From Aeromicrobium terrae (GTDB lineage Bacteria; Actinomycetota; Actinomycetes; Propionibacteriales; Nocardioidaceae): a stretch of 64,000 nucleotides of DNA. The position numbers were made by a program, and so were the translations under genes. Shown one piece after another: positions 1 to 8,415 of the stretch; position 1 is the stretch's first letter, and every line of letters starts with the position of its first letter. The stretch lies in assembly GCF_008039565.1 (NCBI RefSeq), contig NZ_VDUX01000003.1, positions 372,001 to 436,000 of the forward strand, read 5' to 3'. The notes under the pieces were generated by a model. That model saw nothing but the letters and a program-made list of their open reading frames with translations. It ran no database searches and was not told the origin of the DNA.

Positions 1-205
1 AGTACTCCTTCCACTCCCCCGGGGTGTCGTCCTCGTAGAAGATCGCCTCGACCGGGCACACCGGCTCGCAGGCGCCGCAGTCGACACACTCGTCGGGGTG
101 GATGTAGAGCATCCGGTTGCCCTCGTAGATGCAGTCGACGGGGCACTCGTCCACACAGGCGCGGTCCTTGAGGTCCACACAGGGCTGGGCGATCACGTAC
201 GTCAC
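1..205 (-). CDS. fdxA: 7Fe ferredoxin, 3' end cut off by the window edge
   Basis: This is the N-terminal 68 residues of a small electron carrier with one 3Fe-4S and one 4Fe-4S cluster, a soluble cytoplasmic partner of oxidoreductases. The visible cysteine pattern begins [19 protein letters not shown] and continues with a second group, [15 protein letters not shown], which is diagnostic of the bacterial FdxA/FdxC type. The GTG start at 205 is chosen because an AAGGAG ribosome site lies seven bases upstream. The C-terminal tail lies outside the window. In related actinobacteria the gene is followed by dapC, which cannot be checked here. Confidence 0.93.
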   Translation of the reverse strand, partial: MTYVIAQPCVDLKDRACVDECPVDCIYEGNRMLYIHPDECVDCGACEPVCPVEAIFYEDDTPGEWKEY

Positions 206-300
206 GGCAACTCCTTCTCCATCGGGCTACCACCAGTATCCCGGCCGACCCCAGCCGACCGTGAGGCAGGTCCGACACGCGGACATGACAGGCTCTCGCC

Positions 301-1272
301 ATGACGATGGACGACGCCCGCGGCCGGCGGATCGTGGTGCGTCATCGGCTGCCAGGACGGGGCCCGAGCGGGGGGCCGGCGCTGAACGACGTCGTCGGCC
401 GCCTGGTCGAGCTGACCACCGACGAAGCGGTCGTCGAGCGTCGCGACGGCTCGACGGCCCGGGTGCCGCTCGCCGACGTCGTCACCTGGAAGCAGGTCCC
501 GGAGCGACCGGTGCGGCGGCGCCCCGCCGCGTCCTTCTCGCCCGACGAGCTCGCCCGGATCACGTCGCGCGGCTGGCCCGCGATCGTCAGCGAGCCGCTC
601 GGCGAGTGGGATCTGCGCGCCTCCGAGGGGTTCACCGGCCGTGCGTGCTCGGTCGCGGCGGTCGGCGACCCGGGCCTGCCGTTCGACGAGGCGCTGGCCG
701 CCGTCGACGCGTTCTACGCCCGGCACGGGCTCCCGTCGATGGCTCAGGTCGTCATCGGGTCGCAGGAGGACCGCGCCTTCACCGGGGCCGGCTGGACCAT
801 CTCGAACGGCACGAGACCGGGCGCGATCGTGCAGGTGTCGGACCTCGACGGCTCCCACGTCGCCGACCCGGCCGTGCGCATCGAGCCGCACCTCGACGAC
901 CCCTGGCTGGCGATGTACGGACGCGTCGAGGGACTCGAGGACGCAGCGCGACGAGTGCTCGAAGGTCCGAGCGCCGTGGGCTTCGCCTCGCTCGGCCACC
1001 CCACCGTCGCGATCGGCCGGGTCGTCGTCACCGGAGAGTGGGCCGGCGTGGCCGCGGTCGAGGTGGCCCCGGAGCGCCGCCGCGAGGGCCTCGCCCGGCG
1101 GATCGTGACGTCGATGCTCGCCTGGGCGGTCGAGCACGGCGCCGACAAGGCGTACCTGCAGACGATGCGCGACAACGACGCCGCGCTCGCCCTCTACGCG
1201 CCGTTCGGCTTCGTCGATCATCACGAGTATCGCTACCTGACTCCGCCGGAGGCGAATACGCTCACGCCATGA
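301..1272 (+). CDS. GNAT family N-acetyltransferase with N-terminal SH3-like extension
   Basis: The 323-residue protein has a C-terminal GCN5-type acetyltransferase fold (roughly residues 235-315). The acetyl-CoA loop reads ERRREGLARRI and is followed by the typical NDAALALYAPFGF strand-helix. Residues 15-65 (LNDVVGRLVELTTDEAVVERRDG) look like a small beta-barrel, as in the mycobacterial Rv0428c/Rv2170-like GNATs. The substrate is not predictable. It overlaps the next gene by four bases (ATGA), so the two are probably translated together. A CAGGCT hexamer ends six bases before the ATG, which suggests a leaderless transcript. A second in-frame ATG two codons later is possible. Confidence 0.85.
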   Translation: MTMDDARGRRIVVRHRLPGRGPSGGPALNDVVGRLVELTTDEAVVERRDGSTARVPLADVVTWKQVPERPVRRRPAASFSPDELARITSRGWPAIVSEPLGEWDLRASEGFTGRACSVAAVGDPGLPFDEALAAVDAFYARHGLPSMAQVVIGSQEDRAFTGAGWTISNGTRPGAIVQVSDLDGSHVADPAVRIEPHLDDPWLAMYGRVEGLEDAARRVLEGPSAVGFASLGHPTVAIGRVVVTGEWAGVAAVEVAPERRREGLARRIVTSMLAWAVEHGADKAYLQTMRDNDAALALYAPFGFVDHHEYRYLTPPEANTLTP

Positions 1273-2078
1273 GCGACGTCCCGCCGATCGATCGGCGTCG
1301 GGCGCTCGGGTTGCTCGGGGGTCTCGGACTCGCGGCACTCGGGGCGTGCCGGCCGATCGAGTCCCCCGACGACGAGGCGACGGACGCTGCGCCCGCGGGG
1401 CCGGTCGGCAACCTCGAGCAGGACGTGCCGGAGCAGCCGGTGAAGGTCGGTCCGGGCGAGATCCCCGAGGAGACGCGCGGCCCGTTCGCGGCTGACGGCA
1501 GCAACGGCCCGAACGTCCTCAACCGCAAGGGCGTCGTCCGTCGCGACATCACCCGAAGCTTCGCCGGCCCGAGCGACGTCGCCGTCGGCGTGCCCGCCAC
1601 CCTCGCGCTCACCGTCATGAACCGACGCGGCTCGAAGCGCACCCCGTACGAGGGCGCCGCCGTCTACGTCTGGCACTGCGACGCGTACGGCCGTTTCTCG
1701 CTGTACGACCCGGTGATCTCCAACCAGAACTACCTGCGCGGCGTGCAGGAGGTCGACGCCAAGGGCCGCGTGTCGTTCCGCACGATCTACCCGGCCGCCC
1801 GCGCCGGCCGGTGGCCGCACATCTACCTGATGGTCTTCGAGTCCGTCGAGGCGGCGACGACCGGCGGCCGCCCGCTGCGCACCACCCAGATCGCGCTGCC
1901 CGGCGACGTCTCCGAGAGCGTCTACCGCCGCACCCCGTACCAGCAGAGCCTGCGCAACCTGGCGCTGTCGAAGATCACCGCCGACACGGTCTTCGCCGAC
2001 GGGCACGAGCACCAGCTCGCCAAGGTCACCGGCAACGCCGACGACGGCCTGCGGATCGCCCTGACCTTCGACGTCTAG
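1269..2078 (+). CDS. Intradiol ring-cleavage dioxygenase-like lipoprotein with an altered metal site
   Basis: The protein has 269 residues. It starts with a twin-arginine-like RRRALGLLGG stretch and a lipobox (LGAC, Cys27), so it is predicted to be exported and lipidated. Residues 128-190 match the extracellular intradiol dioxygenase family (VYVWHCDAYGRFSLY, NYLRGVQEVDAKGRVSF, GRWPHIY). In the family as I recall it, iron is held by Tyr in G.YS, Tyr in YPA.Y.G, and both His of PHIH. Here the positions read Phe143, Arg178, His184 and Tyr186, so three of four ligands differ. It may bind without cleaving, or use another metal. It is coupled to the GNAT gene upstream, and its stop overlaps the convergent VanW stop in CTAG. 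Confidence 0.8.
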   Translation: MSDVPPIDRRRALGLLGGLGLAALGACRPIESPDDEATDAAPAGPVGNLEQDVPEQPVKVGPGEIPEETRGPFAADGSNGPNVLNRKGVVRRDITRSFAGPSDVAVGVPATLALTVMNRRGSKRTPYEGAAVYVWHCDAYGRFSLYDPVISNQNYLRGVQEVDAKGRVSFRTIYPAARAGRWPHIYLMVFESVEAATTGGRPLRTTQIALPGDVSESVYRRTPYQQSLRNLALSKITADTVFADGHEHQLAKVTGNADDGLRIALTFDV

Positions 2079-4093
2079 TCGGACTTCGGCTTCTTGCCGC
2101 AGATGACGTGGTCGGCGGCCTGGTAGACCGCGGTGTCGGTCTCCCGCTTCACGATCTTCCCGCCCCGCAGGAACGTGCGGTAGATGTCGATGTCGAAGCC
2201 CGGGATCGGGGACTGCGGCACGCAGCGCGGGGTGTCGTCGTACTGCGTGCCGGGCGATCGGGCGTTGCGTCGCTTCGACTGGCCGGCCTGGATGTCCCAG
2301 ACCTTGGTGCTCCACAGCTCCACGTGCATCTCGCCGCGCGACGACGGCGTGCTGCGGTTGACGTAGGCGCGGATGAGCACGCCGTACTTGGTGGGGTTGC
2401 GGAAGCGCAGGTCGAGGTTGCCGAAGTACACCGTGGCCTCACGCCCGACCGGGTAGCGGTCGATGTAGAAGGCGTGCGGGTGGTGCTCGACGTCGTCCAT
2501 GCCGCCGAAGAACCCGGCGTTGTACGTGGTGGTGGCCACCTGCGAGACACCGCCGCCGAGCTCCTCGCGGAACACCCCGCCGTTGATCACGGTGCCGGTG
2601 ACGAACCCGTTGGCCGTGGTGCGTTCGCCGACGGTGTTGTTGAAGCTGAACGTCTCGCCGGGCTTGAGGATCGTGCCGTCGATGAGCTCGGCGGCCCGGC
2701 CCTGGTTGATGTTGCGGTACTCCGCGTAGGGGAAGTACGTGCTGAAGGAGCTGATCCGCTCGCGGATCTTGAGCGCCTTCACCTCCTCGGTGGTGGTCTC
2801 GGGCTCGACGACCTTGGCGGTGATGCTGACGCTGCGGGCGTCTCCGGTCTCGGTGAGGACGGGGACGAGCTTGCGGGCCATCTCCTCCGGCTGCAGGCCG
2901 ATGCCGGGCTTGCCGGGCACGACGACCGCCTTGCCGCCCTTGATCTTCACGGTGGCGTCGACGGCCTTCTTGCCGATGCCGGTGGTGCGGTCGGTGAGCG
3001 GCTTCGCGAGCTTCTCCGGGTCGATCTTCGGCACCATGTCGCTGCCCTCGACGCCGATCGTGAGCGCCGGCGCGTACGCGGTGACCGGCAGCTCGACCTT
3101 CTTGTCACCGACCTTGATGATCACCGGCGCGCTGACCGCGGGCTTGGCGATGGTCTCCATCGCGTCGGCCAGGCCGTCGGCGTCGACGGACGGCTCCGCC
3201 ACGTCGGTGGGCACGGGGACGGGATCGGACTCCACGAGGTACGCGGCCTTGATCGCCTCGGCCGTGTCGGAGCGCAGGGCGACGAGGCCGGCCTTCGGCT
3301 GCCGCGCCTTGGGCTTGGTCTTCACGAACGTGATCAGCGGCTCGACGACCTCGACGTCGACGCTCTCGCCGATGCTCGCGACGACGCTGTCGAGCTTCTG
3401 CTCCTCGACGTCCAGCGCCGGCGCGGTGTCGTGGTCGCCGAAGACCAGCCCGACCATGTCGCGCGGGTCGAAGCTGTGCTGACCGCCCGCCTCCTCGATG
3501 CTGCGATCCAGGTCGAACGTGAGACCGGCGTCAGTGGGCTTGATCGTGAACTGCTTGCCACCGTGCTCGAGCACGATGTCGTCGCCGACGTGCGGGGTGA
3601 GCGCCCGGTCGACGGTGTCTTTCGCGTCGGACGGCGACATGCCGCTCACGTCGACGCCGCCGATCGTGGCGTTGGCCGGCATCCGCAGGCCGGTCATCAC
3701 GTAGCCGACGGCGTACAGGACCGCGAGCACCCCGACCACGCCGAGCAGCGCCCAGCGCCAGCGGCGACGATGCTTCGTGTCCTCGGCAGGCGGCGGTGGC
3801 GGCGGCTCCTCCGGCGGGGTGGCACCGAAGGCCGCCCACAGTGCGTCGGTGGGCTCGTCGTCCTGGGGTTCGGGCTCGGGTTCCGTCGTCTCGACCAGCT
3901 CGACGACCGGTTCGGGCTCTGGCTCGGGCTCCGGCTCAGGTTCGGGCTCCGCCGCCGGCTCCGGCCGGATGACGGGCTCGGCGACCGGGCTGGCCGGTGG
4001 CTCCTCGGCGTCCTCGTCGAGGTCGAGCTCGTCGCTCTCCTCGACCAGGCCCTGCTCGACCTCGGGGTCGTCGGGGCGCTCGTCGTCGCTCAC
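2075..4093 (-). CDS. VanW family membrane-anchored protein with Glu-Pro repeat N-terminus
   Basis: This 672-residue protein has four parts. An acidic, proline-rich N-terminus carries an (EP)n run at about 47-62, followed by VVELVETT at 63-70. One transmembrane helix lies near 113-132 (WALLGVVGVLAVLYAVGYVM). Extracytoplasmic YoaR-like peptidoglycan-binding repeats span about 135-440. The C-terminal VanW domain runs from ISSFSTYFPYAEYRN to VLIRAYVNRS and includes LGGGVSQVATTTYNAGFF. The topology is cytoplasmic tail, single anchor, wall-facing body. The exact role of VanW proteins is unknown; cell-wall metabolism is inferred from the domains. It is the last gene of the mshB operon and overlaps the flavin reductase by four bases. 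Confidence 0.9.
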   Translation of the reverse strand: MSDDERPDDPEVEQGLVEESDELDLDEDAEEPPASPVAEPVIRPEPAAEPEPEPEPEPEPEPVVELVETTEPEPEPQDDEPTDALWAAFGATPPEEPPPPPPAEDTKHRRRWRWALLGVVGVLAVLYAVGYVMTGLRMPANATIGGVDVSGMSPSDAKDTVDRALTPHVGDDIVLEHGGKQFTIKPTDAGLTFDLDRSIEEAGGQHSFDPRDMVGLVFGDHDTAPALDVEEQKLDSVVASIGESVDVEVVEPLITFVKTKPKARQPKAGLVALRSDTAEAIKAAYLVESDPVPVPTDVAEPSVDADGLADAMETIAKPAVSAPVIIKVGDKKVELPVTAYAPALTIGVEGSDMVPKIDPEKLAKPLTDRTTGIGKKAVDATVKIKGGKAVVVPGKPGIGLQPEEMARKLVPVLTETGDARSVSITAKVVEPETTTEEVKALKIRERISSFSTYFPYAEYRNINQGRAAELIDGTILKPGETFSFNNTVGERTTANGFVTGTVINGGVFREELGGGVSQVATTTYNAGFFGGMDDVEHHPHAFYIDRYPVGREATVYFGNLDLRFRNPTKYGVLIRAYVNRSTPSSRGEMHVELWSTKVWDIQAGQSKRRNARSPGTQYDDTPRCVPQSPIPGFDIDIYRTFLRGGKIVKRETDTAVYQAADHVICGKKPKSD

Positions 4094-4632
4094 GGCGCAC
4101 CCCCAGACTCGTACACGGTCTTCTCGCTCTCCGGTGAGCGCACGATCGTGCCGTAGTGGGAGCGGTAGTACAAGAGCGGGTCGTCGGCGCCCTCGCGCAC
4201 GGCCGCCCCGATCACCTCGCCGACGAGGATCGTGTGGTCGCCGCCGTCATGCGTGGAGACGGTGCGGCACTCCAGCCAGGCCAGCGACGCGTCCAGCAGC
4301 GCCGCGCCGGTCTGCTCCCCCCGGTGGTGCGGCACGTCCTCGAGCTGGCTGTCGAGCGGCCGGCCGCGGTGCGCGAACCACGCCGACGCGGCCTGGCCCT
4401 CCTCGGCGAGGATCGAGACGCCCCAGGTACCCGACCGCAGGACCGCGTCGTGGAACCGCGCCGTGCGGTCGGAGACGACGAGCACCAGCGGCGGCTCCAG
4501 CGAGACGGACGTGAACGCGCTCGCGGTCATCGCGTGGTCGACCCCGTCGGACACCGTGGTCACCACGGTGACGCCGCTGGCGAACCGGCCGAGGGCGTCG
4601 CGGAACGCCCGCTGGTCGACCGGTTGGCTCAC
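4090..4632 (-). CDS. Flavin reductase family (FMN-binding split barrel) protein
   Basis: This 180-residue protein has the DIM6/NTAB-type flavin reductase signature: FRDALGRFASGVTVVTT near the N-terminus, MTASAFTSVSLEPPLVLV in the FMN-binding core, and DGGDHTILVGEV towards the end. Family members reduce FMN or FAD with NAD(P)H and often feed a two-component monooxygenase, but no monooxygenase gene is nearby. Four-base overlaps join it to the DUF6113 gene upstream and the VanW gene downstream, so it is co-translated in the mshB operon. The physiological flavin acceptor is unknown. Confidence 0.9.
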   Translation of the reverse strand: MSQPVDQRAFRDALGRFASGVTVVTTVSDGVDHAMTASAFTSVSLEPPLVLVVSDRTARFHDAVLRSGTWGVSILAEEGQAASAWFAHRGRPLDSQLEDVPHHRGEQTGAALLDASLAWLECRTVSTHDGGDHTILVGEVIGAAVREGADDPLLYYRSHYGTIVRSPESEKTVYESGGAP

Positions 4633-4964
4633 CGGGACAGCCTAGGGAGGAGGAACAGCACACCCACGATGGCCCCGGTGCCCGCAAGGGAATACGTCCA
4701 GCCGAGCCAGTCGTCGGCCACGAGGTAGCTGCCGTTGGACAGCATCATCGGCACCATCAGCACGAGTCCCCAGCCGAGCGCGAACCACGCGGCGCCGACG
4801 CGGTGCAGGCGGGCCGCGGCGACGGCCACCAATGCTGTGACGGCCACGGACAGCACCAGTCCCCACGGCCACGCGACGCCCCCGGCGCGCCACTCGTGCC
4901 GGTGCACGAACGACCCCAGGACCCCCACGTAGGCGCCGGCGACGAGCATGCCGACCCGGATCAC
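4629..4964 (-). CDS. Small multi-pass membrane protein, DUF6113-like
   Basis: This 111-residue protein is largely hydrophobic, with about four predicted helices (LVAGAYVGVLGSFV, WGLVLSVAVTALVAVAA, AAWFALGWGLVLMVPMML, YSLAGTGAIVGVLFLL). Small proteins of this type are found directly after mshB in other actinobacteria, and I recall them as DUF6113. The GTG at 4964 gives a ten-base gap after mshB; an ATG at 4949 is the alternative, and neither has a strong ribosome site. The stop overlaps the flavin reductase start (ATGA). No function is known. Confidence 0.75.
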   Translation of the reverse strand: MIRVGMLVAGAYVGVLGSFVHRHEWRAGGVAWPWGLVLSVAVTALVAVAAARLHRVGAAWFALGWGLVLMVPMMLSNGSYLVADDWLGWTYSLAGTGAIVGVLFLLPRLSR

Positions 4965-4974
4965 CGGTGACCGC

Positions 4975-5883
4975 TCACAGACCGGCGAACAGGTCGTCCT
5001 CGAACGCCGAGCCGTCGGCCGGTGCCGGCGTGCCCTTGACGAGGCGGTAGAACTCGGTGCCCCAGGCGCGCTGCGCGACGTCGTTGGACAGTGCGAAGAA
5101 CGGGCCGTCGACGGCGATCTGCGTGGCGTGCGCCCGCATGGCGTCCATCTTGGCGTCGACCCACGGCGAGCCGTCGACCGCCGCGTCGAGGTCGTCGTCG
5201 TCGATCGCGAACGGTGGGAGGTTGTCGGGGTCCATGCCCTCCATGAACTGCAGGTCGCCGGCCTCGCGGATCTCCTTGATGCCCTGGCGCAACGCGCTCT
5301 TGGACATCGCGGTCCAGTAGATCTTCGGGACGTCCCAGGCCTCGCCGAGGTCGCGGCGGTACGAGGGCGCCGCGGCGAGGTCGGCGGCGTAGTGCGCGAC
5401 GCGGTGCGCCTGGATGTGGTCGGGGTGGCCGTAGTTGCCGAACTCGTCGTAGGTGACGAGCACCTGCGGCCGCTCCTCGCGGATGATCGGCACCAGGTGG
5501 TTGGCGGCCTCCAGGAGGTCGGCGTGCCAGAAGGCGTTCTCGTGGATCTCGTCGGCCGCCGTGGCATTGCCGTCGTCATCCCACTTCATGCCCGAGTCGC
5601 GGTAGCGGCCCTCGCCGCCCAGGATGCGGTGGTCCGTGACGCCGAGGAGCGCCATCGCGGCGTCGAGCTCGGTCTTGCGGTGGGCGCCGAGGGCGTCGTC
5701 ACGGTCGGCGGCCAGGTGCTCGAGCTCGGGCACCAGGATCTCGCCCATCTCGCCGAGCGTGCAGGTGATCAGCGTGACCTGGGCGCCCTCGGCGACGTAC
5801 TTCGCCATCGTCGCGCCGGACATGATGGTCTCGTCGTCGGGATGGGCGTGGACGAGCAGGAGTCGCCGGTCGCTCAGGGTCAT
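4975..5883 (-). CDS. mshB: N-acetyl-GlcN-Ins deacetylase, mycothiol biosynthesis
   Basis: MshB removes acetate from GlcNAc-inositol, the second committed step to mycothiol, the main low-molecular-weight thiol of actinobacteria. The 302-residue protein shows the LmbE-like zinc motif AHPDDE (residues 13-18) and the second motif YGHPDH, which supplies further zinc and catalytic residues. A C-terminal EDDLFAGL ending is shared with Mca, its paralogue at 56715. The ATG at 5883 heads a four-gene operon (mshB, DUF6113, flavin reductase, VanW). The context and motifs separate it from Mca, which carries AHPDDESSKGA. Confidence 0.95.
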   Translation of the reverse strand: MTLSDRRLLLVHAHPDDETIMSGATMAKYVAEGAQVTLITCTLGEMGEILVPELEHLAADRDDALGAHRKTELDAAMALLGVTDHRILGGEGRYRDSGMKWDDDGNATAADEIHENAFWHADLLEAANHLVPIIREERPQVLVTYDEFGNYGHPDHIQAHRVAHYAADLAAAPSYRRDLGEAWDVPKIYWTAMSKSALRQGIKEIREAGDLQFMEGMDPDNLPPFAIDDDDLDAAVDGSPWVDAKMDAMRAHATQIAVDGPFFALSNDVAQRAWGTEFYRLVKGTPAPADGSAFEDDLFAGL

Positions 5884-5928
5884 GGTCTCCAGCGTATCGA
5901 CGCCCGCCACCGTGGTTGGATCGAAGCC

Positions 5929-8007
5929 ATGACGGACTCCTATCCCCGGCTGGCCGCCCGCACCGCCCGCTTCACGCTCGGCATCCCGCGCAACCTCTCG
6001 GTCTCGCCCGACGGGCGCAAGGTCTGGTTCATCCGGACGCCGGACGGGGTGACCCGCACCGGCCAGCTGTGGGAGCACGACGTCGCCACCGGCACGGAGT
6101 CCCTGGTCGTCGACCCGGACGCGCTGCTCGGGGACTCCGGCGAGGAGCTCTCCGCCGAGGAGCGCTCGCGACGCGAGCGGGCCCGCGAGTCCGGCGCCGG
6201 ACTGGTCGGCTTCGCCGTCGACGACACCGGCCGATGGGCGTCGTTCGCGCTCTCCGGCCGCGCGTGGGCCGTGCACCTCGCCGGCCGCGCCGTCACCGCG
6301 CTCCCCTCCGTCGGCTCGGTCGTCGACCCGAGGGTCGATCCCACCGGGCGCACCGTCGCCTACGCGTCGGGCGGTGCGCTGCGCGTCGTCGGAGTCACCG
6401 GCCAGGACGAACGCGCCCTCGTCGAGCCCGAGTCGCCCACCGAGGTGTGGGGCCAGGCGGAGTTCGCCGCCGCCGAGGAGATGGACCGGCACCGCGGCTT
6501 CTGGTGGGCACCGGACGGCCAGTCGCTGCTCGTGGAGCGATACGACGAGCGCGACGTCCCGGTCTGGCACGTCGCCGACCCCGAGCACCCCGAACGGAAG
6601 CCGGCCGAGCAGCGCTACCCGGCCGCCGGCACCACCAACGCCGACGTGACCCTGTGGCACGTCGGCCTCGACGGCTCCCGCACCGAGGTCCTCTGGGACC
6701 GCGCCGCGTTCGAGTACCTGGCGAGCGTCAGCTGGAACCAGCACGGCGACCCGGTCCTGCAGGTCCTGAGCCGCGACCAGCGACGCGTCCAGGTGCTCGC
6801 CGCCGACGTGAGCACCGGCGCCACCCGCATCCTGCGCGACGTCTCGGACGACGACTGGGTCGAGCTCTCCAGCCCGCCGCGGCTCGCCGAGGGCGGCCGG
6901 CTCGTGACGCTGGAGGACGTCGACGGGATGCGTCGCGTCGTCGTCGACGGGACGCCGGTCAGCGACGCGAGCTGGCAGGTCCGGAGCATCGTCAGCACGC
7001 ATCCGGACTGCGTCGTCGCCACGGCGTCGCAGGAGCCGGTGGAGGTTCAGGTCGTCCGGTTCGGGCTGGACGGCACCGCGGAGCCGATCACATCGGGCGC
7101 GGCGGTGCACGGTGCGGTGGTGGGCGGGCCCACGACGGTCGTCGTCCGCTCGTCGCTGGAGCACACGTCCACGACCGTGACCGTGCACCCGGAGGACGGA
7201 GAGCCGCAGCAGATCACGGTGGCGAGCGAGCCGCCGCCGCTCGAGCCGGTCGTCACGCTGCTGCACGCCGGACCGCACGCACTCCGCACGGCCGTGCTGT
7301 TCCCGCGCGACCACCAGCCGGGTTCCCAGCGCCTGCCGGTGCTCATGCACCCGTACGGCGGGCCGCACGCCCAGCGGGTGCTGGCGTCCGCCCGGATGTT
7401 CCTCGAGCCGCAGTGGCTCGCTGACCAGGGCTTCTGCGTCGTCGTGTCCGACGGGCGCGGCACCCCGGGCCGTGGGCACGCGTGGGAGCGGGCGATCCGC
7501 GACGACTTCGCCGGCGTCACGCTCGACGACCAGGTGGCCGCGCTGCAGGCGGTCGCCGAGCAGTACCCGGACGACGTCGACCCGTCACGCGTCGGGATCT
7601 CCGGGTGGTCGTACGGCGGCTACCTCGCGGCCCTCGCCGTGCTCGACCGGCCCGACGCGTTCCATGCCGCCGTCGCCGGCGCGCCGGTCACCGACTGGCG
7701 GCTGTACGACACCACCTACACCGAGCGCTACCTCGGCGACCCGAACACGCAGCCGGACGTCTACGACCGGAACTCCTTGATCGGCCGAGCGGCGTCGCTG
7801 AAGCGGCCGCTGCTGCTGATCCACGGCCTGGCCGACGACAACGTGTTCGCCGCCCACACCCTGCAGCTGTCGTCGGCCCTCCTCGCCGCGGGCCGGCCGC
7901 ACTCCGTGCTCCCGCTGTCCGGCGTCACCCACATGACGTCGCAGGAGGTCGTCGCGGAGAACCTCGCCCTGCTCCAGGTCGACTTCCTGAAGCAGTCGCT
8001 GGGCTAG
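5929..8007 (+). CDS. S9 family prolyl oligopeptidase / DPP-IV-like serine peptidase
   Basis: This is a 692-residue cytoplasmic peptidase with an N-terminal beta-propeller (DPP-IV N-terminal type, about 30-430) and a C-terminal alpha/beta-hydrolase domain. The catalytic triad is visible: Ser561 in GWSYGGY, Asp636 or 637 in GLADDNVF, and His668 in GVTHMTSQE. The oxyanion-region motif HPYGGPHAQRV and the DGRGTPGRG loop also match S9. The start at MTDSYPRL (ATG 5929) is preferred over upstream codons, which run into the opposite-strand mshB gene. It probably cleaves short peptides after proline or a similar residue. Confidence 0.92.
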   Translation: MTDSYPRLAARTARFTLGIPRNLSVSPDGRKVWFIRTPDGVTRTGQLWEHDVATGTESLVVDPDALLGDSGEELSAEERSRRERARESGAGLVGFAVDDTGRWASFALSGRAWAVHLAGRAVTALPSVGSVVDPRVDPTGRTVAYASGGALRVVGVTGQDERALVEPESPTEVWGQAEFAAAEEMDRHRGFWWAPDGQSLLVERYDERDVPVWHVADPEHPERKPAEQRYPAAGTTNADVTLWHVGLDGSRTEVLWDRAAFEYLASVSWNQHGDPVLQVLSRDQRRVQVLAADVSTGATRILRDVSDDDWVELSSPPRLAEGGRLVTLEDVDGMRRVVVDGTPVSDASWQVRSIVSTHPDCVVATASQEPVEVQVVRFGLDGTAEPITSGAAVHGAVVGGPTTVVVRSSLEHTSTTVTVHPEDGEPQQITVASEPPPLEPVVTLLHAGPHALRTAVLFPRDHQPGSQRLPVLMHPYGGPHAQRVLASARMFLEPQWLADQGFCVVVSDGRGTPGRGHAWERAIRDDFAGVTLDDQVAALQAVAEQYPDDVDPSRVGISGWSYGGYLAALAVLDRPDAFHAAVAGAPVTDWRLYDTTYTERYLGDPNTQPDVYDRNSLIGRAASLKRPLLLIHGLADDNVFAAHTLQLSSALLAAGRPHSVLPLSGVTHMTSQEVVAENLALLQVDFLKQSLG

Positions 8008-8010
8008 GTG

Positions 8011-8069
8011 TCCTTTCGACAAGCTCAAGGACCGAGGGGCGACACGGTCGTTGAGCCTGACGAAACGAC
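8011..8069. repeat. REP-like imperfect inverted repeat between convergent genes
   Basis: The left arm TTTCGACAAGCTCAAGGACC is followed, after a short spacer, by its near reverse complement at 8046-8066 (GGTCGTTGAGCCTGACGAAA). The sequence lies exactly between two convergent genes and could form a long hairpin that ends transcription from both sides. Related arms occur at 31321-31375 and, inside a gene, at 3885-3907. This is a dispersed palindromic family. Confidence 0.75.
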
Positions 8070-8070
8070 G

Positions 8071-8331
8071 TCAGCGGCGGGGCTCGTCGGGGAGGTCGGG
8101 CGGGTCCTCGACGGAGAGGTGCGGGTCGCCGGGCATCCAGCCGCCGTAGACGTCGACCATGGCCACAACGCCGTCGTCGAACGGCTCGACCTCGAGCACC
8201 CAGCCGTGGTCCTGCGCGTCGTCCTCGCCGGCGAACGGCTCCTGCCGGAGCGACGTCGTGTAGCCCTCGGCCTGCAGCGCGCCGATGAGCTCGGCCGCGT
8301 CCTCCTCGGAGTCGAAGAAGATCTCACCCAT
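8071..8331 (-). CDS. Small acidic protein of unknown function
   Basis: This 86-residue acidic protein (MGEIFFDSEEDAAELIGALQ...) is predicted to be alpha/beta: an N-terminal helix that starts after FDSEEDA, a YTTSLRQEPFAG strand, then VLEVEPFDDGVVAMVDVYGG. It resembles conserved actinobacterial hypothetical proteins, but I do not recognise a named domain. The ATG at 8331 gives a compact gene that begins about 200 bases from the ABC-F start on the other strand. No function is assigned. Confidence 0.7.
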   Translation of the reverse strand: MGEIFFDSEEDAAELIGALQAEGYTTSLRQEPFAGEDDAQDHGWVLEVEPFDDGVVAMVDVYGGWMPGDPHLSVEDPPDLPDEPRR

Positions 8332-8415
8332 GGCCAGAATCTAGCCGGTGGGTCGCCCTCCCGAGATCGGTTATCCTGGCCGAGCACTGTTCCCGATCAC
8401 GAGGTGCCTATCACC

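Noticed and set aside
1811-4156. A 781-residue plus-strand open frame opposite the VanW gene
   Set aside because: It is very rich in Arg, Asp, Leu and Val in the way of GC-rich antisense frames and has no recognisable domain. The minus-strand VanW frame has clear domains.
4948-5928. N-terminal extension of the S9 peptidase upstream of 5929
   Set aside because: It lies entirely antisense to mshB, which is certain from its zinc motifs. The peptidase fold begins at MTDSYPRL.
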